Positions 56,365 through 64,000 of a DNA stretch of 64,000 nucleotides are shown piece after piece. Numbering within the stretch: position 1 is the first letter of the stretch; every line of letters begins with the position of its first letter. The position numbers were made by a program, and so were the translations under genes. The notes beneath the pieces are model-generated. The model did not search any database. It was not told where the DNA came from and saw nothing but the letters and a program-made list of their open reading frames with translations. Source of the DNA: Planctomycetaceae bacterium (GTDB lineage Bacteria; Planctomycetota; Planctomycetia; Pirellulales; PNKZ01); contig JAEUIN010000197.1 of assembly GCA_016793115.1 (NCBI GenBank), forward strand, positions 51,138-115,137, written 5' to 3'.

Positions 56365-57435
56365 CTACGACGTCAACAACCCGGCTTCGCGAGTCTGCAA
56401 CTCTCGCAAGTGCGGGCGATCGAGAACCTTGAACGGCGACACGAGCGGCTGCCAACGCTCGCCGACTTGCTTGATCAAGAAGTCTTGCATCTGGCCGAAG
56501 CCGATTTCGCTCGCCAGCTTGAGATAGCTGATGCGCGACGGATCCATGCCCATGATCCGAGCGCAGGTCGAATCGACCGCGAGTCGATCGGCGCCGACGA
56601 CGACGATTCCCATCTGCTTCGACGTGCCGAGGATCGGCCCGTCCCCTTCCATGCATTCGATGCCGTCGACGACGGCGATCGTCGGCGGCAAGCTCGCGTT
56701 GATGTCGACGACCGTCTGCGGAATGCCTGCATGATGCAACACATTTTTCGGCCAGCCGTAGCGATTGCCGGGCAGAGTGCCGTAGAGGTTCTTCATCGAG
56801 ACCGTGACGCCGACCCAGTGATGAGTCTTTAATTTCGGCATCGAGACGATCAAATCGGCTTCGAGGATCGACTGCGGAAAATAAAACCCCGGCAACGCGG
56901 AACGCTTTCCCGCGTTGCGAAGAAACTGGCTTTCCTCGTAATTGAGGTCGGCAAACGGCAGCTTGGCGTCGAGCAAAGCTTCGCCGAGCCGCGCTTCGAC
57001 GAGCGCGGCTTCCGTATCGCGCATATGGCCGGGGGCTTCGCCGACGCTGACTCTCGCGCCCGCCTTGAGAAATACCTCGGCGCAGGCGACGACCATGGCC
57101 GGGTGCGTCGTCATTTGCGGGCTGCCGCGCATCGGCTCGACCAAGTTGGGCTTGAGCAATACGCGTTTGCCGTTGTAGGCAATCGGGTCGACTCCGCAGT
57201 TCAGGAGTCCGTCGTGGATCGTTTTCGTCAACGGACCGTCGTACTTCTGTTTGGCGGCGACGAAGACCGGCGAGCGACCGGCGTGAAGTTGGCGGATGAA
57301 TGGATAGCCGGCGTAGCCCGCCGCGCCGGCCACGACCGCGCCGCCTGCGACGAGCAATGCGCGTCGATCAAATTTGGCGGACTTCGAAGGCGGGCCTTCT
57401 TTTGTCGCGTTCGGCGGTGCGTGTTCGTCGCTCAT
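56365..57435 (-). CDS. DUF362 domain protein, likely exported
   Basis: Protein of 356 residues. An N-terminal DRRALLVAGGAVVAGAAGYAG looks like a Tat-type signal. DUF362 features: VLLKPNLVEPMRGSPQMTTHPAMVVACAEV, VSVGEAPGHMRDTEAAL, VSMPKLKTHHWVGVTVSMKNLYGTLPG and GIECMEGDGPILGTSKQMGIVVVGADRLAVDSTCARIMG. No ferredoxin-type cysteine cluster is present, unlike many DUF362 members. GGAG lies seven bases ahead of the ATG, and the start overlaps the upstream gene's stop by four bases. It faces the third DUF1501 gene with a gap of three bases. Confidence 0.9.
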   Translation of the reverse strand: MSDEHAPPNATKEGPPSKSAKFDRRALLVAGGAVVAGAAGYAGYPFIRQLHAGRSPVFVAAKQKYDGPLTKTIHDGLLNCGVDPIAYNGKRVLLKPNLVEPMRGSPQMTTHPAMVVACAEVFLKAGARVSVGEAPGHMRDTEAALVEARLGEALLDAKLPFADLNYEESQFLRNAGKRSALPGFYFPQSILEADLIVSMPKLKTHHWVGVTVSMKNLYGTLPGNRYGWPKNVLHHAGIPQTVVDINASLPPTIAVVDGIECMEGDGPILGTSKQMGIVVVGADRLAVDSTCARIMGMDPSRISYLKLASEIGFGQMQDFLIKQVGERWQPLVSPFKVLDRPHLRELQTREAGLLTS

Positions 57436-58334
57436 GCGGCGGCTCCGGCGCGACTCAGCGTCACTAATGGAGATTTGTCGCCCAGCGCTGCGAGAGCGGC
57501 CAGCGAGCGACGCGGCAACTCCGCGCCGAGCTTGATCGTCGGCTTGCTTAAGGCGTGTTCGAGACGGGGCAGCGCGTCGGCGGGGAACTTGCGCTGCGCC
57601 GCTAGTCCCAATAGGGCGGCGGCAAGTGAACCACTGGTTGTGTCGTCGTCGATCGCTTGCGAAATCCAGGCTACGCTTTTCACCACGCGCTCGTGGTCGT
57701 CGGCGTCGCCGGCCAATGCCAGAAGCACGAAGCCGGTCGGTTGAACATGCGGCCGCAATGTTTGGCCGAGGACGATCGTGTTGCCGTAGTTGCAGCCGCC
57801 GCCGGGAAGAAGTCGGTCGAGCATCAAAGCGACGGCTTCTTCGGCGCGGGGGTGGCTTCGCATGTCGGCGGCCTTCAAGGCAAGAAATGCCCAAGCCGTC
57901 GGTTCCAGCCAGGAGTGCGTACTCTCGACCCACGGCCAACCGACGAGCATCGTATTGTGGCTGACCTCGTCGCCGGGCGGGATTGTCTTGCCCTCCAGCC
58001 GCACGAGAAACTCGCAAGCTCTTACGACCGCCGCTCGATACCTTTGCGCGGCATCGCCTTTTGGCGGCGCCTTACTTTTCAGGGCGGCGCACCAAGCCAG
58101 CGCCGACTGCGAGGTCGCCCAATGCGGCGCCGTCTGTCCCTCGTATATGCCGACGCTGCCGTCTGACCCTTGAAGTTTACTCAATTCTTCGAGCAGCGGC
58201 CCCGCGTCGCGGCCATGGCCGATCAGCGCTAACGCCGCCAGCGCGAGCGGCTCCGCGGCCGGGAGCTCGCCGATGCGATATCCCCAATGATCGCGGCGCG
58301 GTAGTGCGTTCAAAATGTCGTCGATTGCCGGCAT
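57432..58334 (-). CDS. Prenyltransferase/squalene-oxidase repeat protein
   Basis: Protein of 300 residues predicted to fold as a single alpha/alpha toroid. Repeats of the type LKLQGSDGSVG-like, ATSQSALAWCAAL, LEPTAWAFLALKA and VQPTGFVLLALAG match the prenyltransferase-repeat family. DDDTTSGSLAAALL near residue 228 recalls the DxDD motif of terpene cyclases but lies in an otherwise short protein, so cyclase activity is uncertain. It is translationally coupled with the DUF362 gene (ATGA overlap), a pairing that suggests a shared job. Confidence 0.82.
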   Translation of the reverse strand: MPAIDDILNALPRRDHWGYRIGELPAAEPLALAALALIGHGRDAGPLLEELSKLQGSDGSVGIYEGQTAPHWATSQSALAWCAALKSKAPPKGDAAQRYRAAVVRACEFLVRLEGKTIPPGDEVSHNTMLVGWPWVESTHSWLEPTAWAFLALKAADMRSHPRAEEAVALMLDRLLPGGGCNYGNTIVLGQTLRPHVQPTGFVLLALAGDADDHERVVKSVAWISQAIDDDTTSGSLAAALLGLAAQRKFPADALPRLEHALSKPTIKLGAELPRRSLAALAALGDKSPLVTLSRAGAAA

Positions 58335-58488
58335 GTCGAATTCTAGGTAACTCGTTCGGGCAAGGCACAGGCGGCGATTTCGGCGTTGCCTCGCTGCAGC
58401 GGTGTTGCCGTGACGCAACGCCGTATTAGAGCGAAAGCGGGAAAATCACGCGACATCGACCGCCCGGCGGAAAACTTGGTTTCGCAAT

Positions 58489-58516
58489 TTGACATCGTCG
58501 ACGGGCGACCTACGTT
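58489..58516 (+). promoter_or_regulatory. Candidate promoter of the first flp gene
   Basis: TTGACA (58489-58494), 16-base spacer, TACGTT (58511-58516). It lies about 115 bases before the start at 58633. Confidence 0.45.
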
Positions 58517-58632
58517 TGCGTAGGAGATTGGCTTTTCCGCCGCTCCGACCGCGTTGCCGGCATGCGATTGCAGGCTGCGGTGATACGAAAACCATCGTCG
58601 CTTCAGACGAATTCAATTAGAGAGAGACGCTC

Positions 58633-58818
58633 ATGAAGACGTTCGCATTGAAGATCAAGAAGTTTCTGCAATCGGAAGACGGCCCGACGGCGGTGGAATA
58701 CGCCGTGATGCTGGCCTTGATCGTCGTGGTCTGCTTGACGACGATTCAATCGCTCGGCACCAACGCCAACGCGACCTTCTCCAAGGTCTCGACCTCGCTC
58801 ACCACGGCCAGCAGCTAG
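58633..58818 (+). CDS. flp: Flp-type IVb pilin (first copy)
   Basis: Major pilin of the Flp/Tad type, 61 residues. After a basic leader the processing site is DG followed by PTAVEYAVMLALIVVV, with the Glu-Tyr pair at +5 and +6 that the prepilin peptidase family needs, then a hydrophobic helix and a Thr/Ser-rich tail ending LTTASS. GAGAG precedes the ATG. A terminator follows. No tad or cpa assembly gene is in the window, so the assembly machinery must lie elsewhere. Confidence 0.93.
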   Translation: MKTFALKIKKFLQSEDGPTAVEYAVMLALIVVVCLTTIQSLGTNANATFSKVSTSLTTASS

Positions 58819-58850
58819 TCCGCCGCGGCTCGCAGCTCCGCTCATTTCAA

Positions 58851-58896
58851 CACGCCCTTCTCGCGGTTCGCCGCGGCGAAGGGCGTGCTTGTTTTC
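58851..58896 (+). terminator. Rho-independent terminator after the first flp gene
   Basis: ACGCCCTTCTCGCGG pairs with CCGCGGCGAAGGGCGT (one bulge or mismatch) around TTCG, followed by CTTGTTTTC. It begins about 32 bases after the stop codon. Confidence 0.75.
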
Positions 58897-58952
58897 TGCG
58901 CTAATTAATTGCATCTTTCGGCTCGGCCGCCGGAATTCTTCAGATGCTGGAT

Positions 58953-58980
58953 TTGACAGTCGGCGTAAGTGACATAGGGT
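58953..58980 (+). promoter_or_regulatory. Candidate promoter of the second flp gene
   Basis: TTGACA (58953-58958), 16-base spacer, TAGGGT (58975-58980). The -10 match is poor, but the spacing equals that of the first copy's candidate. Confidence 0.35.
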
Positions 58981-59100
58981 TTCGATGTCAGCCGACTGAT
59001 CGATATTCGACCGGTCGACCGGCCCACAACACTGCCGCGACGCTCGTCTGACTTTCAACGAAACGCACGGCGACTTAGCTTTCTCAGCGGAGACGCAGAT

Positions 59101-59286
59101 ATGAAGACGTTCGCATTGAAGATCAAGAAGTTTCTGCAATCGGAAGACGGCCCGACGGCGGTGGAATATGCCGTGATGCTGGCCTTGATCGTCGTGGTCT
59201 GCTTGACGACGATTCAATCGCTCGGCACCAACGCCAACGCGACCTTCTCCAAGGTCTCGACCTCGCTCACCACGGCCAGCAGCTAG
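59101..59286 (+). CDS. flp: Flp-type IVb pilin (second copy)
   Basis: Encodes the same 61 residues as the first copy. The coding DNA differs at one position only, a silent TAC to TAT change in the Tyr codon after the processing site. Identity continues about 15 bases past the stop and then ends; the upstream regions are unrelated. GGAG lies nine bases before the ATG. It has its own terminator, so the two pilins can be expressed separately. Confidence 0.93.
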   Translation: MKTFALKIKKFLQSEDGPTAVEYAVMLALIVVVCLTTIQSLGTNANATFSKVSTSLTTASS

Positions 59287-59319
59287 TCCGCCGCGGCTCG
59301 CCGCTTACGCTACAACGGG

Positions 59320-59353
59320 AAACCTCGTCGCCTATCTCGGCGGCGAGGTTTTT
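59320..59353 (+). terminator. Rho-independent terminator after the second flp gene
   Basis: AAACCTCGTCGCC (59320-59332) pairs with GGCGGCGAGGTTT (59339-59351, one G-U pair) around TATCTC, followed by TT, then CGCTTTT. Confidence 0.75.
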
Positions 59354-59369
59354 CGCTTTTGTCAAAGAA

Positions 59370-60659
59370 CTAGGCCGGCAGGTTGCAACAGGCTTCGTGC
59401 GCCGCCGCGATCGTGGCGTCGATATCCGCCTCGGTGTGGGCCGCGGAGACGAACAACGCTTCGTACTGACTGCAGGGCATGTAGATGCCGCGGTCGATCA
59501 GATTCCAAAAGTACTTCGCGAAGCGATCGGTGCGGCTTTTCGCGGCCGAATTCCAATCGACGACCGGGCCCGATTGGAAGAACAGCGTGAGCATGCTGCC
59601 GACGCGCGCGGTGCAACTTTCTACTCCCGCCGCCTTCGCCGCCTCGCGCAAGCCCGCCTCGAGTCGGGCGCCGAGCCGCTCCAGTTTCGGATATGGGTTT
59701 TCGTCGCGAAGCACTTTGAGCGTGGCGATTCCCGCGGCCGTGGCGAGCGGGTTGCCGGAAAGCGTGCCGGCTTGAAACACTTTGCCCGCCGGCAACACGT
59801 TATCGAGTATTTCGGCCCGGCCGCCGTATGCGCCGACGGGGAGTCCGCCGCCGACGATCTTGCCGAGCGTCGTGATATCCGGCTTGATGCCGAGCAGCGA
59901 TTGAGCGCCGCCGTAAGCCACGCGAAAGCCGCTCATCACCTCGTCGCAGATCAACAGCGCGCCATGCTTCACGGTCAACTCGCGCAGCGCCGAGAGAAAC
60001 TCCGGCGACGGAATCACCAAGCCCATATTGCCGACGACCGGCTCGAAGATTACTCCGGCGATTCGTGCGCCGTGCTCGGCGAATGCTTGCCACAAGGCGG
60101 CGACGTCGTTGTAGGCGAGGCTGAGCGTATCCTTCGTGGTGCCGGCCGTCACGCCGGGCGAATTCGGCACGCCGAGCGTCGCCGCGGAGCTTCCCGCCGA
60201 GACGAGCAGGCTATCGACGTGGCCGTGGTAGTTGCCGGCGAATTTGACGATCACGTCGCGACCCGTGTATCCGCGTGCTAAGCGAATTGCGCTCATCGTC
60301 GCTTCGGTGCCGCTGGAAACGAGCCGCACACGCTCTATCGACGGGACCGCTTCAATGATTAATTCGGCGAGTTCGCTCTCCGCTTCCGTCGGGGCACCGT
60401 AGGTCGTCCCTTTATGCAGCGCCGTTTCGATCGCCGCGACGACGGCCGGGTGGCGATGCCCGAGAATCAGCGGTCCCCAGGACCCGATGTAGTCGATGTA
60501 GCGATTGCCGTCGAGGTCGTAGAGATAGGCTCCCTCGCCGCGCTCAAAAAAAATCGGTTCGCCGCCGACACCGCCGAAGGCGCGGGCCGGACTGTTGACG
60601 CCGCCGGGAATGAGTTGCTTGGCACGAGCGAAGGCGGCGGAACTGCGGGCACGAGTCAT
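59370..60659 (-). CDS. hemL: Glutamate-1-semialdehyde 2,1-aminomutase
   Basis: PLP enzyme forming 5-aminolevulinate from glutamate-1-semialdehyde, so the organism uses the C5 route to haem. The 429-residue protein has [53 protein letters not shown], the PLP Asp in [13 protein letters not shown], and the Schiff-base lysine in [18 protein letters not shown]. Length is usual. hemB lies 70 bases upstream on the same strand. Confidence 0.96.
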   Translation of the reverse strand: MTRARSSAAFARAKQLIPGGVNSPARAFGGVGGEPIFFERGEGAYLYDLDGNRYIDYIGSWGPLILGHRHPAVVAAIETALHKGTTYGAPTEAESELAELIIEAVPSIERVRLVSSGTEATMSAIRLARGYTGRDVIVKFAGNYHGHVDSLLVSAGSSAATLGVPNSPGVTAGTTKDTLSLAYNDVAALWQAFAEHGARIAGVIFEPVVGNMGLVIPSPEFLSALRELTVKHGALLICDEVMSGFRVAYGGAQSLLGIKPDITTLGKIVGGGLPVGAYGGRAEILDNVLPAGKVFQAGTLSGNPLATAAGIATLKVLRDENPYPKLERLGARLEAGLREAAKAAGVESCTARVGSMLTLFFQSGPVVDWNSAAKSRTDRFAKYFWNLIDRGIYMPCSQYEALFVSAAHTEADIDATIAAAHEACCNLPA

Positions 60660-60729
60660 GCGAGCGTCTCGATGAAAAAGGGGGACATCCCGCGCGAAGC
60701 GGGTCGGAGGAGTGTGCGAAAGAGCGTGC

Positions 60730-61746
60730 TTACGATTTCAGCCAGCCGGCGAGGTCTTTGGCCCAGTAGGTGATGACGATCGTAGCGCCGGCCCGAACGA
60801 TGCCGGTGACGATCTCCGTCGCGGCGGCGCGCTCGTCGATCCAGCCGCGGGCCGCGGCCGCCTTTACCATGCTGTATTCGCCCGACACATTGTAGGCGGC
60901 GATCGGTACGCCGGGGAAAGCGTCGCGCACGCGGGCGATGATGTCGAGATAGGCCAGCGCCGGCTTCACCATGACGATGTCGGCACCTTCGGCGATGTCG
61001 AGCGCGGTTTCGCGCACCGCTTGCGCCGGATCCGCGGCGGAGTCCATCTGATAGGAGCGCCGGTCGCCGGACTTGGGAGTGCTTTCGGCTGCTTCGCGAA
61101 ACGGCCCGTAGAATCCGCCGGCGTACTTGGCGGAGTAGGCCATGATCGGGAGATGCGCAAATTTCGCTTCGTCGAGCGCCCGGCGGATCGCACCGACCAT
61201 GCCGTCCATCATGCCGCTGGGGGCGACCATGTCGGCACCGGCCCGGGCATGGCTCACGGCCTGCTTGCCCAACAGCGCGAGCGTCGCGTCATTGTTCACG
61301 TCGGTGCGGCCGGTCGAATCATCAAGCACGCCGCAATGACCGTGATCGGTGTATTCGCAAAAGCAGACGTCGGTCACCGTGAAAAGCCGCGGAGCGACGC
61401 GCTTCACCAAGCGGAGCGCCTGTTGAATGATCCCCTCGTCGCAGCAAGCGTCGCTACCGACGGCGTCTTTCCGATCTGGAATTCCGAACAACAACACGCC
61501 GCCTAGGCCGAGCCGCTGGACTTCGCGAACCTCCTTTTCCAACTCGTCGAGCGAGAGTTGGAACACGCCGGGCATCGAGCTGATTTCCTGCCGCACGCCG
61601 CGCCCGCTTCGGACAAACAGCGGATAAATGAGTTGCGCAGGACTCAGCCGAACTTCGCGGGTCAGCTCGCGCATTTGCGGATTGTGGCGCAAGCGGCGCA
61701 GTCGAGTCGTCGGGAAGCCGCCGGGCGAAGGGGAATCGGTGGGCAT
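60730..61746 (-). CDS. hemB: Delta-aminolevulinic acid dehydratase (porphobilinogen synthase)
   Basis: Joins two 5-aminolevulinates into porphobilinogen, the step after HemL. The 338-residue protein has the zinc-type cysteine cluster [14 protein letters not shown] near residue 125, and the two active-site lysines in [16 protein letters not shown] and [29 protein letters not shown] is typical. The start at 61746 ([10 protein letters not shown]) is chosen over 61800, which would overlap the kinase gene. hemB and hemL probably form an operon. Confidence 0.95.
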   Translation of the reverse strand: MPTDSPSPGGFPTTRLRRLRHNPQMRELTREVRLSPAQLIYPLFVRSGRGVRQEISSMPGVFQLSLDELEKEVREVQRLGLGGVLLFGIPDRKDAVGSDACCDEGIIQQALRLVKRVAPRLFTVTDVCFCEYTDHGHCGVLDDSTGRTDVNNDATLALLGKQAVSHARAGADMVAPSGMMDGMVGAIRRALDEAKFAHLPIMAYSAKYAGGFYGPFREAAESTPKSGDRRSYQMDSAADPAQAVRETALDIAEGADIVMVKPALAYLDIIARVRDAFPGVPIAAYNVSGEYSMVKAAAARGWIDERAAATEIVTGIVRAGATIVITYWAKDLAGWLKS

Positions 61747-61796
61747 GAGTTCGAATAGGTTATCGGGTGGGCGGAGGCAGATCGCAGACGGCGACG

Positions 61797-63662
61797 TCAC
61801 GGTGAGACGGCCGTGGGGAGGCGCGCTGCCTGCGGCTTAAGCAGCGGGACGGCCCAGGTTTGGTCGCCATACAACTCTTCGATCGCGGCTCGAATGCGCC
61901 GGGCCGCTTCCGGATCGGTCGTCTCGAGTCGCGCCGCGTCGGCCAGCTTTTGCTCGACCAGCCGCTGGTCGGTCGTGGCTTGCTCCGCCAACCGGCGATC
62001 AAGGCGATCAAGTTGCTTCTGAGCCAATTGTAAACAGTCGCGGGCTTGTTTGGAGTCGTCTTTTGAGTCGCGGAAGAGATCGATCATCGCTTGCAGCTTC
62101 CGCCGGCCGTCGGCCGGATCGATCGGAATCCGCCCCATGGCCTCGAAATACATCCGCTCGATCGGAGAGAGTTCATCATTTTTAGAAAAGAACTTCGCTC
62201 GAAACTCAAACCGCCGCTCAAGTCGATAGAGTTCGATTTCATCTTGATACGACTGCATTTCTCGAATGCGGCGATCGGCCGGATAGTGATCGATGAACTT
62301 CTGTATCTCGTTTTCGACGGCAATCAAACGCTCGACTTTCCCTTCTTCGGCCGCTGCCTTCACCGCGGCGTAAAGCTTCTCGGCCGAGGGGGGCTGCAGC
62401 CAGTACCAAGCCAGCAGCCCGATCGTGAGCATCGAGATCGCCAAACCCCAGACGCCGGGTGAAACCCACGGGGCCGGTTCTTTGTCGCTCGTCGCATTCG
62501 ACCGCCGATCCGCCGCGATCGGCGTGTAGACGCGGGCCGGCGCGACACCCATCGTGCGGTCGACCGGCTTCGCATCGCGCGGTTCGCGAACGGGCAGCCG
62601 AGCCGCCGGCGGTGCGACGCGAAAGTCGGCGGTCATTCGGTCCGCCGGCGGTTCCGCGAGTTCAACGTCGGACGCGGGCACGTCGCTTTCGCCCGCCCGC
62701 CCAACTTCGAACGCCATTTCGGAGAGAGCGGCCGGACGGTCGCTTCCTGGCGCGTCTTGTGTCACGTTCGCCGGTTGTTCGCCGGCGGCGGCGACCCGGG
62801 GCGGCACCGGATCGTTCTTATCCTTGCGGTTTTGGCCCGATGTCGCCTGATCGTAGGCCAGCATCGATTCCAGCTGCCGGCCCACGACGAGCGCGGTGGG
62901 AATGCGCTTCGCCGGGTCTTTGTGCAGCAGTTGAGTGACGAGGTCGTTGAGAGCGCGGGGCGTCGCCGGGTTGAGGCGAATGACCGGTTCTGGATCGGCG
63001 AAACGCTGCAACTGCAGCATCTCCACGAGGTTTTTGGCGCGAAACGGCGGCCGGCCCGCGAGCAGCGCGTAAAGCACTCCGCCGAGGCTGTAGAGATCGC
63101 TGCGCTGCGTCGCAGGTCGTCCGTCGGCTTGTTCGGGCGACATATATTCGGCCGTGCCGATGACGCCGCCGTCGGCCGTTTGGCCGGAATTGCCGAATAG
63201 CTTTGCGATCCCGAAGTCGGAGAGTTTGACGACGCCGTCGCGCGTCAACAGAAGATTGGCCGGTTTGATGTCGCGATGCACAATGCCGTGGTCGTGGGCG
63301 TGTTTTAAGGCCCGGCAGATCTGCACTCCGATCCGCACCGCTTGCTGCCAGCTCCACCGCTCGCCGCTCTCCAGCATTTCTTGCAGGCTCAGGCCGTCGA
63401 CGAGTTCCATCACGTAGTAGCGGCAGTCGTCTTCTTCGCCGTAGCCGAGGATGCGGACGATGTTGGGGTGATGCAACATCCGCAGGCTCTCGATTTCGGC
63501 GGCGAAGCGATCTTGGAGTCCGTCGTCTTCGCCGTGCGAGAGCAGCACTTTTACGGCCGTGCGTTCACCCGTGACGTCGGTTACCGCGGAATAGACGACG
63601 CCCATGCCGCCGCGGCCGATCCGCTCTTCCAATCGATAGGGGCCGAGGCGTTCCCACTGCAT
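61797..63662 (-). CDS. Membrane-anchored serine/threonine protein kinase
   Basis: Hanks-type kinase of 621 residues. The kinase domain (about residues 8-265) has the glycine loop [10 protein letters not shown], lysine in TAVKVLL, the catalytic [11 protein letters not shown], the DFG in LSDFGIAKL, and [14 protein letters not shown] Pro/Ala-rich disordered part follows, a membrane helix lies near residues 403-422 ([18 protein letters not shown]), and a charged helical domain of about 190 residues, with tetratricopeptide-like character, lies beyond it, presumably outside the cytoplasm. It starts at the ATG at 63662. It is upstream of hemB with a 50-base gap. Confidence 0.93.
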   Translation of the reverse strand: MQWERLGPYRLEERIGRGGMGVVYSAVTDVTGERTAVKVLLSHGEDDGLQDRFAAEIESLRMLHHPNIVRILGYGEEDDCRYYVMELVDGLSLQEMLESGERWSWQQAVRIGVQICRALKHAHDHGIVHRDIKPANLLLTRDGVVKLSDFGIAKLFGNSGQTADGGVIGTAEYMSPEQADGRPATQRSDLYSLGGVLYALLAGRPPFRAKNLVEMLQLQRFADPEPVIRLNPATPRALNDLVTQLLHKDPAKRIPTALVVGRQLESMLAYDQATSGQNRKDKNDPVPPRVAAAGEQPANVTQDAPGSDRPAALSEMAFEVGRAGESDVPASDVELAEPPADRMTADFRVAPPAARLPVREPRDAKPVDRTMGVAPARVYTPIAADRRSNATSDKEPAPWVSPGVWGLAISMLTIGLLAWYWLQPPSAEKLYAAVKAAAEEGKVERLIAVENEIQKFIDHYPADRRIREMQSYQDEIELYRLERRFEFRAKFFSKNDELSPIERMYFEAMGRIPIDPADGRRKLQAMIDLFRDSKDDSKQARDCLQLAQKQLDRLDRRLAEQATTDQRLVEQKLADAARLETTDPEAARRIRAAIEELYGDQTWAVPLLKPQAARLPTAVSP

Positions 63663-64000
63663 GAGGGCACGAGCGATGATGGAGTCGAATCGGGAAGAAG
63701 TTCGGCGACGATTCCATCGTACCTAGATGCGGATGCGGCTGCGAGCGTCGCCGCCTCGAGTTTGCCCCGGCGAATCGCCGGCCTCCGCGCGCAGCGCGGC
63801 CCAACACGAACAAAAAGAAGTTTCGTGCGCGGCGTCCGGTCGGACCGATCGCAAGAAAAAGATTCGAACACCAGCCTCGGTCCGCTAGGTCGGACGCCCC
63901 GCACAGGAACGATCCCCTCGTCGGCGAGCATGGTTGCGACTCGCGGCGGCGAACGGGTGAGGATCGCCGGGGCAAATCGCGCTCTCATTAACCGAACATT
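63663..64000. other. 338-base right-end region without a recognisable gene
   Basis: This is the upstream region of the kinase gene up to the window edge. The open frames here are Arg/Ser-rich shadows that run into the kinase gene in another frame. I see no terminator, repeat or clear promoter. Confidence 0.5.

Noticed and set aside
63581..63988. An open frame of about 135 codons at the right edge on the minus strand.
   Set aside because: It overlaps the start of the kinase gene in another frame and is Arg/Ser/Pro-rich without any motif.

Overview
The window is a GC-rich bacterial chromosome segment that looks like a planctomycete, probably of the Pirellula group. The signs are a pseudopilin of the DUF1559 type, three Tat-exported DUF1501 proteins, two PSD1 proteins (planctomycete cytochrome C / DUF1549 / DUF1553), a PVC-type dehydrogenase fused to HEAT repeats and a haem-binding tail, a small planctomycete-type lipoprotein, and a Ser/Thr kinase with a membrane anchor. 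Nothing points to a plasmid, phage, insertion sequence or CRISPR array, and I see no rRNA or tRNA gene. Species assignment is inference from gene content only.

Layout. 0-7 kb: the tail of a cut gene, a pseudopilin-like protein, a Tat-exported Gfo/Idh oxidoreductase, and an operon of a large FAD/Fe-S oxidoreductase with moaD. 7-12 kb: membrane protein, folE, then divergently moaE-moaA, a class V aminotransferase (cysteine desulfurase-like) and a YkgJ-type cysteine-cluster protein. 12-14.7 kb: HU with a clear promoter and a leader hairpin, a 72-residue lipoprotein, a textbook terminator, and pyrD. 14.7-20.3 kb: a tightly packed run trpS, GT2 glycosyltransferase, methyltransferase, GT39-like membrane glycosyltransferase, membrane protein, acpS, consistent with envelope glycan or lipid work. 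20.3-32 kb: topA, a PpiD/SurA-like protein with a long Ala/Thr/Pro linker, glgB, an RNase H-like protein that has lost most catalytic acids, DJ-1/PfpI, cyclopropane fatty acid synthase, and a DUF3365 haem protein with its own promoter and palindrome.

32-39.5 kb: a class I glutamine amidotransferase-fold protein without its nucleophilic cysteine, a long palindrome-rich intergenic region, a FabH/OleA-like ketosynthase overlapping nadE, a LOG-family protein, an NHL-repeat secreted protein and a GNAT acetyltransferase. 39.6-58.3 kb: a same-strand block of secreted proteins (PPC-domain protein, DUF1501, PVC-type cytochrome, PSD1, DUF1501, PSD1, DUF1501), met head-on by a DUF362 / prenyltransferase-repeat pair. 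58.6-64 kb: two almost identical Flp pilin genes each with a terminator, then hemL, hemB and a Ser/Thr kinase on the minus strand.

The block most likely to hold undescribed biology is 39.6-56.4 kb. It codes for exported CxxCH proteins alternating with DUF1501 proteins (an alkaline phosphatase/sulfatase-fold relative), and the biochemical role of both families is not established. Two apparent pseudoenzymes, at 28.3 kb and 32.4 kb, are the other main points of interest.
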